Shown here in pieces: positions 34,066 to 45,766 of a stretch of DNA of 64,000 bases. The notes beneath the pieces were generated by a model. The model saw only the letters and a program-made list of their open reading frames with translations, ran no database searches and was not told the origin of the DNA. The first letter of the stretch is position 1; the number at the start of each line of letters is the position of its first letter. Source of the stretch: Stomoxys calcitrans (taxonomy: Eukaryota; Arthropoda; Insecta; Diptera; Muscidae). Where the stretch lies: contig NC_081552.1 of assembly GCF_963082655.1 (NCBI RefSeq), positions 6,945,948 through 7,009,947 of the forward strand, given 5' to 3'. A program made the position numbers and the translations under genes.

Positions 34066-34205
34066 TGCCTAGCAATAACATATAAGTGCTGCCCACTCAA
34101 CCGTGTTGAAGATGCGATCAAAACGATGAGCGAACATCGATTCGGATTATTACCCTTTTGCAAAGAAGGGTCCCAATAGAGCATTGGGAAACTAGTAAGG
34201 AAGAG
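34066..34205 (+). pseudogene. Coding-like fragment at a Helitron break
   Basis: A short plus-strand stretch is open for about 40 codons with protein-like composition (CPLNRVEDAIKTMSEHRFGL, then LPFCKEG) before a TAG at about 34177, and GTAAGG follows near 34196. It lies between the broken end of a Helitron array and a DINE-like element. I do not recognise the family. It could be a captured host exon piece, part of another transposon, or chance. Confidence 0.25.
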
Positions 34206-34720
34206 CAAAAGTCGGGCGGTGCCGACTGTATAATACCCTACACCTACCCTATAAGTACAATGTACGACCTATATCCAATACTGAACCAATTTTGATGGAT
34301 CTCGGCAAACAAATGTGTTAAAACTGTAATACGGTTGACAAATGACAACATTATTGCAAATTACCCAAAATCTGACGAACATATATATAGGAGCTATATC
34401 TAATTCTGAACCTATTTCGAGCAAACTTTTCAGATAATGTGGTAGTCGTCGAGGAAAGCGTTGAGCAAAATTTTAGCAAGAATGGTCAAACAATGCGCTT
34501 GCAGGGGCTCTTGGGGTGAAAATGTACATACTTATATGACAGCTATATCTAAATCTGGGCCGATTTTAATGAAATTCACCAGATATCGAGAGTCATAAGA
34601 AAATCCTTCCTTCAAAATTTCGAGAGAATCGGTTAAAAAATGAGCACTTTCTGCAATTCATTTTGTGTCTAATATTTGTGAATTCATGTGCATAAGTTTA
34701 TCTAATGAATAAATAATAAT
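34206..34720 (-). mobile_element. DINE-like element, 'gaaccgattt' subfamily, 3' half
   Basis: It opens 'gcaaaagtcgggcggtgccg' and 'actgtataataccctacacc', the complement of the terminus at about 61206-61236. Units with 'atatatataggagctatatc', 'gtcgtcgaggaaagcg' and 'gaaattcaccagatatcgag' follow. It is truncated at about 34720. Confidence 0.6.
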
Positions 34721-35021
34721 ACATTCAATCAAATTTTATGATTAGTTTTTCGGCGGGTAGTATTGGGGTTTTTATGAAATTTGGGTAGTCCATTTTTACT
34801 TTGTGTTCAATTTTCGTCTAAATGTAATCAAAGGTATCTACTGGCATCCTGGTATTATTAAAAAAAAATTTCCAGGTTATTTTTAAGTACAGAGTACAAA
34901 TTATGGAATTCCCTATTATTTTTTCGACTTTTTTCTTTCTTTTAAAAAATGCATTGAAAGTATTACAATATTTCATTTGAGAGTTATTATTTCTTCGACT
35001 TTTGCTTTTTGCTATTGAACT
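34721..35021. other. Unique spacer
   Basis: AT-rich sequence with no supported feature. Confidence 0.4.
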
Positions 35022-35490
35022 TTGGATACCCACCACCTCGGGTATATATGTAATAATCCCCCTTTCGTGACAATCCGATGAAAATTGAATAACTTATGCA
35101 CCCAAATGCGGCACGGACATTGAGTGGTCTCATAAATATAAGCCACTGTTGAATTTTGTATTTCAAATTTCAATCGGGTAATAAATAAAGCTTTTATGAG
35201 CTTCAGACCCTTAACTGGTATATCAGTCTATACGACAGCTATATATAAAAAAAATCCATTGAAAGTTTTTTGCGACAAGAGAAATTCTTCATCTTGAGTA
35301 AATAAACACCATTCTACAACTTAAACAGGTGATGTAAACAAAAAAATGCTTGAATTTTTTAATGATTTTTTATGGGCATTAGACCCTTTATCGGAAAATC
35401 GGTCTATATAGCAGATGTATCCAAATATGGTCCGATTTGACCCGGTCACGAACTTAACCAGGGTGCATCAAAAAGACGTATCTGTGCCCT
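35022..35490 (-). mobile_element. DINE-like element, 'cccaccacctcggg' subfamily, partial
   Basis: 'tggatacccaccacctcggg' and 'atgaaaattgaataacttatgc', followed by units with 'gggcattagaccctttatcgg', end in 'tgacccggtcacgaacttaa' and 'aaaaagacgtatctgtgcc'. These match the reverse of the 7296 and 59415 copies. The GTCC block and outer end are missing. Confidence 0.6.
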
Positions 35491-36140
35491 ATCGTGCCTT
35501 ATGGCTAACACACCCACATTCTCTACTGGACATTTATTGTCTGTTGGCAAAAACTTACTTGGTGCCATGTTTATAGTACGGTTGCGAACTGTTTACTAAT
35601 TGTGATTTGTTGAGTCGCCCTTAATTGCATATAGTGTTTAACAGCATAACACGCTATTTATATAGTTAAAAAATAAGAGCTTACAATTTCTTCACAAGAC
35701 TATTATCAAAGGCAATCCGAAATTTCTCTTTGACGAGATCTAATAGGAGGAGGTATATGTTTTCTGAAAGACAATTTTTTACTGACACTATATCCCAGAA
35801 AAAATTTGGTAAGTACATGTCATTATTTTTGGCATGTAAAATAATCGATAACTCATTATCCTTAGATTTTTTAGCTGCTAAAATTTAACGAGTTATCAAG
35901 AGGAATACCATCTGTGTTACCGGTAGTACAAATGTCATTACATACAACATTCGATGAAGCTCAAGATTGAGCACTTATTTGTAATAATATAACAAAATCA
36001 TTATTATAACCTTGGTACTGATAAAAAGGAACTGAGGCAAAAAAATATCTATTATCAGGGATGCAGAATTTCAGAATTTTCATAAAAAAGTGTTTCGGTA
36101 TATTCGTTAGTCCTAATTATTGATTTTTAAAAAATTATTT
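35491..36140. other. Unique sequence
   Basis: No repeat signature or reading frame that I can support. Confidence 0.4.
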
Positions 36141-36395
36141 TTTTATACCCATCACCATTGGCAGGGGGTATATCAATCTAGTTATTCCGTTTGTAACACC
36201 TCGAAATATTGATCTGCGACCCCATAAAGAATATTTATTATGGATCATCTCGACATTCTGATTCGATCTAGCCATGTCCGCCCGTCTGTTGAAATCACGA
36301 TAGCGTAAAGCTATACGCTTCAAATTTTGCACATATACTTTATATAGACGTAGGCCATTGGGAATTGTAAATGGGCCATATCAGTTCAAATAGTT
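36141..36395 (+). repeat. DINE-like 5' end fragment
   Basis: 'tttttatacccatcaccatt', 'attccgtttgtaacacctcg', 'tagccatgtccgcccgtctg' and the start of the first unit ('cttcaaattttgcacatata'), then broken off. Confidence 0.65.
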
Positions 36396-37071
36396 TATTT
36401 ACCAAGACATGACCTTCTAATATAAAAAGTGTAGACTTTGAATGAAAGAAAAAAAAACTTTTACATGCGTTTTGTAAAAAAATTAAAACTTCAACTTTTA
36501 CCTCAAATTTCTCTTAAATATCCAGCAACATTTTTTTAACTTTTACTTCCAAGGCTACATTAAATCTCAGGAGTTTAACGTTATACATAGCTTTGGAAGT
36601 AAAAATAAAATTGAAAGAAAGCTGTTATCTGTTATCCCAAAGATTAATTCTTTAATGTCTTTCGATCCCGAACCACTGCGCGTCGTAAGAACACAAACTG
36701 TATAAAACCGTCGGCAAAGTTATGCATGTTGTATGTTATTTCAACATACAACGATTGCGATGGCTAGTTCATGTGACTAAAATTAATGAAATAGTCTCAC
36801 AATTCTTCATATAAGGATTATACATACTTTCAAAAATACCATTAGAAATACTGGTTTAATTTTTTTTCAGTTTTTATTTGAAAATTTCACACATATTTCT
36901 TATAAAAATGTCATATAAGAAAATCTATTTAAAATCTAAAATATATCAAAATGGTAAAATCCTGTTTGTCATATTTTTTTTTTTCTTAAAAATTAGTTTG
37001 TACACTATTGTAAGTCCCTTGGTTGTAATAGTGCAAATGTGGCTGGCCTGACTGATATTTATAAATTATTT
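36396..37071. other. Unique AT-rich sequence
   Basis: No supported gene or repeat. Confidence 0.4.
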
Positions 37072-37225
37072 TTATACACTCCACCATAGGGTATACTTAT
37101 TTCGTTATTCCGTTTGTAACACCTTGAAATATTCGCCTAAGACCACATGAAGTATATATATTCCTGATCGTGATGACATTTTAAGTCGATCTAGCCATGT
37201 CCATCTATACGTCCGTAGAAAGCAC
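37072..37225 (+). repeat. DINE-like 5' end fragment
   Basis: 'tttatacactccaccatagg', 'ttccgtttgtaacaccttg', 'aagtatatatattcctgatcg' and 'tcgatctagccatgtcc', ending soon after 'gtagaaagcactctaactg'. Confidence 0.65.
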
Positions 37226-37945
37226 TCTAACTGCTGTTTGTTTGTGTATTTTATTAATTGAATCTAATTTTATTCATCACGATAATGAAATACATATTTC
37301 TATATTGATTCCTTTACGAATACATGACATGTTAGCATTTTACAATGATTTTTTTTTTTTTTTAATTTCACATAATATACATAATTCTTCTTCAAATTCA
37401 TTTGTATTTATTTGTTGTTAAAGGGCGTAAAGCGCTTGTTTACAGAAAAATACATATTAAAAATAAAAACAACTAATTATAATGAATAATTATAAAACAA
37501 AGAAAAACCACTCCGATGTTTGGTTGATGTTTTTTTTTATGTATGTAAGTGGTGAATAATAACTTTATCATGTATATCATTATTATTTTGTGTTGTACTC
37601 TATATAGTGTAATAGCCTTCTTTACTTTCAAATCAGTTTATTTTTACTTTTTTCTTTTTCCAACGGACATTTTTCGTTCAAGTGGAAAACACATACATAA
37701 ATCCAACACTGCTAATTGCAATGTAAATCAAGCCAAGTGTAAATATTTTCCAGTTTCCTTTGAAACAATTTAAAATATATTAACCTACTTTTTGTCTGTC
37801 AATTATTTACAATAGGTATTTACTTCATTTTATGCACAGAATTCTGATGACTTAATAGAAAAAGAATGAAAGGATATTAACACTGAAAGCTTGGAAATCC
37901 TGAAGGACAAAATAATCACAACGACTTTGTTAATATTTAAACCTT
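37226..37945. other. Unique AT-rich sequence
   Basis: Short AT-driven frames only. Nothing recognised. Confidence 0.4.
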
Positions 37946-38275
37946 TTTTATACGCTCCACAATAGGATGGAGGTATACTAATTTCGTAATGTTGGTTACA
38001 CCTCGAAATGTGCGTCTAAGACCCCATAAAGTATATATATTCTTGATCGATATGACATTTTATGTCGATCTAGCCTTGTCCCTCCGTCCATCTGTCGAAC
38101 GCACGCTAACTTTCGAAGGAGTTAAGCTAGACGCTTCAAATTTTTCACAAATATTGGTCGGTTGGGATTGTAAATGGGCCAAATCGGTAAATGTTTTGAT
38201 ATAGATGCCATATAAACCTATCTTGGGTCTTGATTTCTTGAGCCCCTACAAGGCGCAATTCTTATCCGAATGTTT
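37946..38275 (+). repeat. DINE-like 5' end fragment
   Basis: 'ttttatacgctccacaatag', 'aagtatatatattcttgatcg', 'gaacgcacgctaactttcg', then one repeat unit to 'gcgcaattcttatccgaatg'. The remainder is missing. Confidence 0.65.
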
Positions 38276-40068
38276 TTTCTAAAATTTCTTTTTCAAGTCA
38301 TCATTTCATTTTGAGAATATTTCTGAATATTTCTAGAGAAAAAAATTCTTTAAAATTTTCTCTAATGACAAGTTTTTTATTACAATGTCAAAATTGAATT
38401 GAAGTTTATCTAACATTTATCTTAAAGTAAGTTCTTTAAGATTTTTGTATAGAAAAAAAAATCCAACTATTTTTTTCTAAACGCAAATTATAATATTTCC
38501 CAAAAGTCTGAGTTTTAATAAAAATTTGGCTAAGCACAATATGTCAATGATCTCAAAGGATAACATTTTATTGGTTTTATTCAGAGAACATCAAACATCA
38601 AATAAAGTGTCTCTCAAAGAAAATTTCAATGAAATATCATGTAAACCAACCAAAAACAATTTGACAAAAACTCGTTTTATGACAAAATGTTAATAAAATT
38701 TTCCAGAAAAAACCGCTTTGAGATAAGTAAAAACCATTTGACAAAAATTACTGAGACAAACAGAATTAAATTTTAATAAAAATTTTCCGAGTCAAAAAAT
38801 TTAGCTTGGGGAAATAATTTCTCAAAGAAAAAATTAGAAATTTTATATGACAAATTTTTAACGGAATTTTCCAAAAGAAAACTCTTTGATGACGAATTTA
38901 CTAAATTTGAAAATTTGAGGAAAAATGTCCTTCTAAAAATAAATTTTTTCATCAAATCCAAATTTTTATAAAATCTTTCAATATTTAATAACTTTTTTTG
39001 GTAAAGAATAAATTTCTATAAAATGTTTAAGAACTACAAAATTTCCGTTAAATTTCTTATAAGGATGTGAAAAGGAGATTTTTTTCTTTATTTCTACGAA
39101 TTTTGTCTATAAAATGTTCTCTAAGCACAAAATTTCTTTTTGTTTTTTTATTAAAATGTTTTCTTGAGTCATCATACCGTTTAACGAATATTTCTAAAGA
39201 CATCATTCCATTTAGAGAATATTTCTAGAAAAAGAAAATGCATAAAAGTTTTCTCTAATAATTTTTTTTTATTAAATTGTCAAAAATACTACGACATTTA
39301 TTTAAAAATAAGTTCTCAATAAGAATTTTGTTTTATCACTGAAAATTTGTAATCATATACATTTAAGGAAAATTTAATCTGATAATGGACTTCAGACAAA
39401 ATGTTAAAATTGTTAATCAGTAAAAAGTGGGTTTGGTCTACGAATTTCCAATCTTAACCAATGTGCATGGTTTTGCAGTGCTTTATCTCTTTTAATAAAA
39501 ACTTTTTAAAATTTTTAAATTTCGTTGTGTTTTTGTAACTTCATTACTTAAAGAGTTATTTGTTTTTCGCCATATTTTATAAAGCAACTAATAAAATTAA
39601 AAATGTTTGTATAAGAAAAACTGAAGAATTTGGCAAAAATTAAAATTTTAATTTTTAAGGTATTTTTTAAGTATATTGAAACAAAAACTATGTAAAAATT
39701 TAAATTTTAAGCAACAAAAAAAAACTGATATTCTTTAATAAATCTTCAAAAAATGTATAAACCTTTTTCCCAATTCGAAAAATTAAACAGACAAGGTAAA
39801 TTTTGAATAAGAATTTTGTTTATTTTTTTATATTTCTCCAATAAGTAATTTAAAATTTATATAAAATACAATTTTAAGAAAATATTTGTAAATATTTTTT
39901 TATTTTTATTTTTTTTTTCTTAAAAACATTTCCTCGAAACCTTGTTTTTTACTATTGAATTATATCTCCACTCAACTTGGCATAAGATTTTCTAAATAAA
40001 AAAAAAAAAAGAAAAACAAAAGTACTTCCAAAAAAATTCACTTTTCCAAAAAAAAAAAAAATAAATAA

Positions 40069-40076
<8 letters not shown>
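38276..40076. repeat. AT-rich region with degenerate direct repeats
   Basis: Strongly AT-rich. A segment near 38290-38445 ('gagaatatttctgaatatttc', 'attctttaaaattttctcta', 'aagtaagttct') recurs in altered form near 39155-39330 ('agagaatatttctagaaaaag', 'agttttctctaataatt', 'aataagttct'), about 870 bp further on. Between them, short 'aatttt(a/c)caaa' words recur irregularly. It looks like an old tandem array or duplicated element. There is no coding signal. Confidence 0.45.

Positions 40077-40111
<35 letters not shown>
40077..40111. repeat. (AT)n microsatellite
   Basis: About 17 uninterrupted AT dinucleotides, following A-rich runs. Confidence 0.95.
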
Positions 40112-40113
<2 letters not shown>

Positions 40114-40544
40114 ACAAAAAAATCTACTCTTAGAAATTTGTCATCATCACTTTACCAGCTGTTATACATACTTAAGTTTATAAATATTTTTTATCGTTAT
40201 TTTAAGAAATGTTTATGAATAGTTTGCAATTTTTCTTAAGATTTGTTTGAAAAATTATTTTTTGTGTTTTAATTTTTTTTTTGTTAGAAACTTTGGTAAA
40301 TCAGTTTACTATTGGTTTACTTTTTTGGAATCACAATACGCTTTGATTGAGCCTCTAAGAGCTACAATAACAAAAAAAGTGAAAATCGTAAAAAACAAAA
40401 TCTGTAGCCATATTAAGAGCGACGGCATTCTTTTTCAGTACAAAAAATTCCCTTTCATGAGAATTCAGAAGATACTATCAAAAATAAAATGCTTATAAAA
40501 AAATACAAACTACTATTGAGTCTATACTCATAGCTGGTTTAAAA

Positions 40545-41087
40545 TTAATTTTTCCCTTTTCCATTGGTGTTTGCTTTGGATTTTTCCTTGTTTATTGGTC
40601 TTGGTATTGATAATTGAGCCGTCGGCATAGTTGTCTCTTGCTGTGGGCTGTTGCCATTTTGTGCATTGGTTGAGTTCTCTGTAGCTGGGCTGACGTTTTC
40701 ATTTGCAGTTGTTGAATTTTCCTGGCTCGCTGTGTTGTCATTGTTGTTGGCCGCTGTTTGACTTTGGAAATTCACCGATATCTGTATGACCGTTGGTTGG
40801 ATTTGGGATGAGTCATGGTAAAAACGCAGGGCATGACAAAACACCTGTGACAGGAAATCCCAACAACCAGCCGATTCGGCTGCAGAACTTGTTGTTGGCA
40901 TTGTTAGGTTGATGGTGGTACCATAGCCTCGATTGAAGGAGGCTGGATTCGAATTGGCTGCAGGACTACCGGTTGAGGAATTAGTGGGCCCTGGACTGTT
41001 GTTGTTATGATTGTTGGCCGACTCGCGATTTTGGCGGCGACCTGCCAGTAATTTCGCCTGATCCGGTATAAAGTAAGCAATGGCCAT
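40545..41087 (-). CDS. Asn/Ser/Thr-rich orphan protein, 180 aa
   Basis: The only intact gene-like frame in the window: ATG at 41087 in a good animal start context (AAAATGG), stop TAA at 40545, no intron needed. The N-terminus [20 protein letters not shown] is followed by a low-complexity Asn/Ser/Pro/Thr stretch (about 21-72). A short hydrophobic/aromatic segment with two cysteines comes next ([19 protein letters not shown], about 74-92), then a beta-prone [12 protein letters not shown] (about 99-110), a second Asn/Thr/Glu/Gln-rich stretch (111-158) and a basic Lys-rich tail. No signal peptide, membrane span or known domain is seen. Codon use is richer in GC than the surroundings and the region lacks transposon signatures. 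I do not recognise the family. A fast-evolving lineage-specific gene is plausible. A TATAAATA box lies about 180 bp upstream. Confidence 0.65.
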
Positions 41088-41265
41088 TTTACCAAAATTT
41101 CTTTACTATTTTTTTTTTTTTAATTTTCACTTTCTAGAAAAATTGTCTTTATTTTGGATTTTCTCTTTATGTTTTGCTCTGAGTAAATTTTTGGCGCCAA
41201 AAAATTTTTCACGTAAAAATTACGTCTATTTTTCTGTTCATGCGCTTTCAAATGAAGGTTGAATA

Positions 41266-41273
41266 TATTTATA
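41266..41273 (-). promoter_or_regulatory. TATA box candidate for the 180-aa gene
   Basis: TATAAATA on the minus strand, about 180 bp before the ATG at 41087. Transcription starting ~30 bp downstream would give a 5' UTR of about 150 bp. No clear initiator was identified, and AT-rich DNA makes chance matches likely. Confidence 0.35.
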
Positions 41274-42357
41274 ACACTTGGGACTGTATCCTTCACTACA
41301 AGGTTGAATGTTGTCTCGTGCTAGACTTTCAAAAGACTGACTGTGCATATCCTTGTGGCACAGTATTTTATAACATTTGCCTCTGCTGCTGCCGCTTCCT
41401 GGCGGTTGAAGATGCATTTTACTATTTACTCGACACCAGGAAGCGCAACAGTCCATTCACACACAGAAGCAGGGTACACTCAACGCATTGACAGAGTCCA
41501 ATACAATTCACTGAAGAGATGACGGCAGTGGCGGTGGGTAAAGCAAAGAATTTCACCCTCCCCAAAAAGGAAAAAGTTCAAAACCAACACAATAAACAGG
41601 GCCATACACGCTTCCACACACACACATACATACAGAGCACTTGGAAAAATACCAACTAGAATTGGATTAGCACCTTAATAAGACTTATTGATGATGGTGG
41701 GCAATACAAACAGAGAGTGAGAGAGCAATGAGAAAGCAAAGCAAAGGACTCTCTCTCTCTCTTTCTCTCTCTGTTTAATTATGTTAGAATTTTAGGTTTT
41801 TTACCACCCCTAACTTAATGTTCGAAATTCAAATGCTTTTTATTCAGACTCTCTCAGTAAACCTCAAGTAAGAATACTCTTTTGCAAAGAGGGGAAATTT
41901 AACCTTACATTATTCCCCTGTCATCATCAATAAATTTTTCGAAAATAAAAATCCTTTCCTTAAGTTAACGTCGAAATAATTTGTAGGAGAAAAGAGAACT
42001 TTCGAATATATTGAGAGACGCTCTGAAAATGAGAACTGAAAAGAACTTCAATGTACTTTTGTTTCTTCACAGCCATTCCACTAAATACCACAGAATCATA
42101 GGTCGCATGTAGCAGAGATTGACAAAGAGTCGGTTCTCTCTGATACTGATTATTTTGCTACTGACTTCAAATCTCAGCATAGTTATTATTGAGATGAAGG
42201 AATTTGAACATACGACGGCTGGATGGATTTTCAAAGTAAATTTTAAAAAATTTCACAACAATTACATTAGAATATAATTGAAGCAACCTATGGCATAAAG
42301 GCAAAGAAGGCTGGCTAGGACACGATTAGAAAAATTGGAAGTGAAAACTGTAGAGGT
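41274..42357. other. Unique sequence upstream of the 180-aa gene
   Basis: No gene is supported. A CT/GA-rich stretch (41710-41775) includes a (CT)n run that could act as a GAGA-factor-type site, but this is inference. Confidence 0.4.
41749..41772. repeat. (CT)n simple repeat
   Basis: CT dinucleotides with one interruption. GA/CT tracts are known GAGA-factor binding sites in flies. Confidence 0.85.
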
Positions 42358-42358
42358 T

Positions 42359-43142
42359 TTTTTTTTTTTCATTTATTTATTGAATTCTTATGAATATTTG
42401 TGCAAGTGATACATAATACAAGCATAATGTTATAATACATTGATAATATTAATAATTTAATGTTAATATTTAAAAAATCAAATTTGATTGTAGAAAGATA
42501 AATGAAAAATCGTTATTTATTGGTGGTATGGTATTCCAAAGACGCACTGCATGCTTGAAAAATTGATTCTCTGATGCGGAGCTCTGAAATCTTTATTGTT
42601 TAATCTTTTTTCCACGACATGATTGTGGTTTTGAAATCCATATTGAATATTTGGTAAGAAAAAGCCGATATTGTATTTACACGTTTGTTTTTTTTTTTTT
42701 GTCAAATATGTACCGTGTAATGTTATTAAATAAAGTCTCTGCGGACATATGTAGTCACAATTATGGAAAATCTCTGAGCCAGATAGAAGTGTTGCGATTA
42801 GATAAGTTTTTGCTAGTAAAATGCGAATGAGAAACGGCGTAGAAAACTGCCGGCGGCAGCTGTAATATGGTGGGACCAAGTTAAATTTTGGCTGAGAGTA
42901 ATTCTTAGATTCTTTACATGCTCCACAGACTCAATATCTAAGTTATTAATTTTCAGTTTAAAACTCTCCTATTAAATTTTCTTATGCTGACATAAAGGGT
43001 TTATATGTAGTCTGTTTTTTTCAGACCAATTACTTACATATGTATATTGTTTAAATCTTTATTTATGTTGTCGATACAATGTTGAATATTATCAGGACTA
43101 GAACCCAGATATAATTGCACGTAATCTGCGTATATTTGTAAG
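42359..43142 (-). pseudogene. Non-LTR retrotransposon 3' fragment (RT end, 3' UTR, poly-A)
   Basis: The minus strand begins inside the reverse transcriptase palm: IYADYVQLYLGSSPDNIQHC near 43135-43080, then IESVEHVKNL, RILLAKTYLIATLLSG and, near the end, FFKHAVRLWNTIPP. It ends with a short AT-rich 3' UTR and a poly-A tail (poly-T at 42359-42369 on the plus strand). The catalytic motif expected as YADD reads YADY (43132-43121), and several frameshifts occur, so it is dead. The C-terminal wording is of Jockey-type LINEs. The 5' truncation is typical of target-primed reverse transcription. Confidence 0.75.
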
Positions 43143-43893
43143 GGGTGATTTTTTAAGAGCTATAGGAAAGTTTGTTTTTAAAAGAAAAAATACATAACAT
43201 TCAGAAAAATGCAAAAAATCTTTATTTGAATCGATTGTACGGTCCATATAATTTAATGTTTGACAATTATTTCATGAAAATGTTTACCGTTACTGCGCCT
43301 CAAATGGTCCATCTCCTTAGTCCAATTTTGGCATACTCTTTCCAACGTTTCGACCGGTATCTCACGAATAAATGCTTCAATGTTGTATTTCAATGTGTCA
43401 ATTTAAGCGGGCTTGTCTGTACAGACATGAGCTTTAACATAGCCGCACAAAAAATAATCTAAGGGCGTTGAATCGCACGATCGAGGCGGGCAATTGACCG
43501 GTCCCGAACGCGAAAAAAATGTTCACCGAACTATCCTCTCAATAAGCCCATTGTTACTCGCGCTGTGTGGCATGTGGCACCGTTTTGTTGAAATCAAATG
43601 TCATGCAAGTCAACCTTTTGCATTTTGGCAAAAAATAGTTGGATATCGATAAAAAAAAGTGGATCTTCGGCCAACTTTCCAAAAGCTCATGCACCAATAT
43701 TTACAGAGCACGCATTTTGATAAGAAAATTCAAAAATTTGCATTCGTTGTTCGTTTGTAAGACGATTCATGGTTGATTATTGACCAAACTGAAGATGTTT
43801 GACAGTGAAACATAACACAAAACGTGTGCGATCTGTTTAAACCTGTGTTGTAAAAAATATAATAGCTTATTTAGCTATCACCTATTATGGGAA
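43143..43893 (-). pseudogene. Tc1/mariner-type element, internally deleted
   Basis: The minus strand carries a transposase start (MNRLTNEQRMQIFEF, ATG near 43770), a short scrambled middle, then the region FSRSGPVNCPPRSCD and the C-terminus IEAFIREIPVETLERVCQNW followed by MDHLRRSNGKHFHEIIVKH and a stop (about 43254). The central part with the first catalytic residues is deleted or frameshifted. The end near 43143 reads GGGGTGATTTTTTAAG, similar to the ends of the foldback family. It sits exactly at the 5' end of the LINE fragment. Confidence 0.7.
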
Positions 43894-44325
43894 GTCTTAG
43901 GAGTCACTGTACAAAATTTCAACCAAATCTGATAGGAATTACGCCCTATAGAGTGTCAAGAAGTATAATTCGGAGATAGTTTTATATGGGAGCTTTATCA
44001 GGTTTTAAACCGACATTTAAGAGGTCATAGGGAAAGTCGTTGTGCAAAATTTCAGCCAAATTGGATGAGAACTACGCCCTCTAGGAGGTCAAGAATCGGA
44101 GATCGGTTTATATGGGAGCTATATTAAGTTTTGGGCCGATTCGGACCATACTAATAACATCTGTTGGATGTCAAACAATACGTCAAAGTAAGTTTTGTAT
44201 GGCATTCAAATCGAATTAGAATTGCGATCTATTGAGGGTCAAGAAGTATAAACGCGAAATCTGTATATATGGAAACTACTGACTGATGCGTTACCAACGG
44301 AATGACGACGTAATCATACCCTCTT
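43894..44325 (-). repeat. DINE-like repeat units
   Basis: About three units ('gtacaaaatttcaaccaaat', 'aggaattacgccctatagag', 'cggtttatatgggagctata'), then 'gttaccaacggaatgacgacg' and 'catacc'. Ends are incomplete and more diverged than in the main subfamily. Confidence 0.55.
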
Positions 44326-44329
44326 AATT

Positions 44330-44415
44330 CTGTCGAAAATCGTGAGGCACTTTGCCATCTAAAAACCTCTCCCCAAAGAGGTGTCACACTGCGGCACGCT
44401 TTTCACATTCATTCA
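44330..44415 (+). repeat. SINE-like remnant, second copy
   Basis: 'ccccaaagaggtgtcacac' and 'tgcggcacgc' match the body of the SINE-like segment at 4015-4290 in the opposite orientation. Only a short piece survives between two DINE-like fragments. Confidence 0.4.
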
Positions 44416-45000
44416 CCGGGCCGAATTTTATATACCCTAAACCATGGATCGCATTTGTGGGGTTCTTTTCCTGGTTTTTAGGCTAAAAAAGGATAAAATA
44501 AAATAAAATAAAAGTTGAAGATCATGGGAGAAGCCGCTGTATTTATTCAAAATTCAGCCAAATCGGATAAGAATTGAGACCTCTAAAGGCTCATGAAGTC
44601 ATGATTCAAGATTGGTTTACATGGCAGCAATATCAGGTAATGGACGGATTTCAACCATGCTTAGAACAGTTGATGGAAGTCATAACGAAACACGTCATGC
44701 ATAGTTGCACCCTCTAATGGCTCAATAAGTCAAAATCCATGATTGGTTTATATGGGAGTTATGTCAAAACATTGACCCATATGACCCATTTAAAATCCCA
44801 ACCGCCCTACTCTAATAAGAAGTATATGTGTAAAGTTTTAAAAGGCTAGCTTTCCTCCTTCGATAGTTAGCGTGCTTTCGACAGACAGACGTACGGATGG
44901 ACGGAAATGGGGTCTTTTTTATGGGGTCTAAGACGAATATTTCGAGGAGTTATAAACAAAATGACGAAATAACTATACCTCCAATCCGTCTACCCTCCCA
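44416..45000 (-). mobile_element. DINE-like element, diverged
   Basis: 'ccgggccgaattttatatac' and 'cctaaaccatggatcgc', a 'gataaaataaaataaaataaa' stretch, two to three units, then 'gctttcgacagacagacg', 'ggtctaagacgaatatttcg' and 'ccaatccgtctaccctc'. The 5' (TATACCC) end is degraded. Confidence 0.6.
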
Positions 45001-45097
45001 GTCACTGCAAGCAGCATTGCCGATTTGGGCTTTTTCTGCCAAATTTGTTTGATCGGATGGACGGCCCATTACGATTTTGGTAGATTTTAAGCGAAAT

Positions 45098-45764
45098 TGT
45101 ATTTTTATACCCACCACCAAAGGATGGGCTGTATATTGTATTTAGTCATTCCGTTTGCCGCACATCGAAATATACTCTTGCGACCCTACAGAATAAATAT
45201 ATTCTTGTTTGTACCAAAATTCTAAGACAATTTAACGATGCCCGTGTGTCTGTCTATCCTCCTGTCGTAATTAAGCCACATTCTTCGAAAATTGGGATAT
45301 GCAGCGCAAATTTGTCACCGATCCATATTTTTTCCGTACGCAGGTCAAGGTCTTGGATAGCTACCATATAGACCGATCTAGGGCCTTAAGCTAATAACAG
45401 TCGAATTTGTTGTCCAATTTCGCTGAAATTTGGACCAATGAGTTGAGGTAGTAATAAGTGTCAGATATTCGGACCAAATATGATCAATATTGGTGTATAT
45501 TTATTTATAGCTGCCATCTGCAGATTTGAGGTTTTGAGCTTGTAGAAGGCGCAACATTTACCTTATTTTGCTGATATTTGATACAGTGAGTTGCATTAGG
45601 GCCATATAGACCATTCTCCCGATTAAGTTCTTGAGCCTATAGAAGGTAAATTTTTACTCGATATCGCTGGAATGTGGACCAGAGTTTTATAAGACTTGTC
45701 TGTACCCGTGTCCAGATATCATATTGCTACTGAATTAAATAGAATCGGTTCAGATTAAGATATA
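45098..45764 (+). mobile_element. DINE-like element, 'tttatacccaccacc' subfamily
   Basis: 'tttttatacccaccaccaaa', 'cattccgtttgccgcacatcg', 'cgatgcccgtgtgtctgtc', then units with 'atagctaccatatagaccg' and 'aaatttggaccaatgagttg'. It is cut by a MITE at about 45767. Confidence 0.6.
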
Positions 45765-45766
45765 GC

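Noticed and set aside
42517..42879. A 120-codon minus-strand frame as a host gene
   Set aside because: It lies within a decayed LINE and mixes its frames; motifs on either side are reverse-transcriptase C-terminus.
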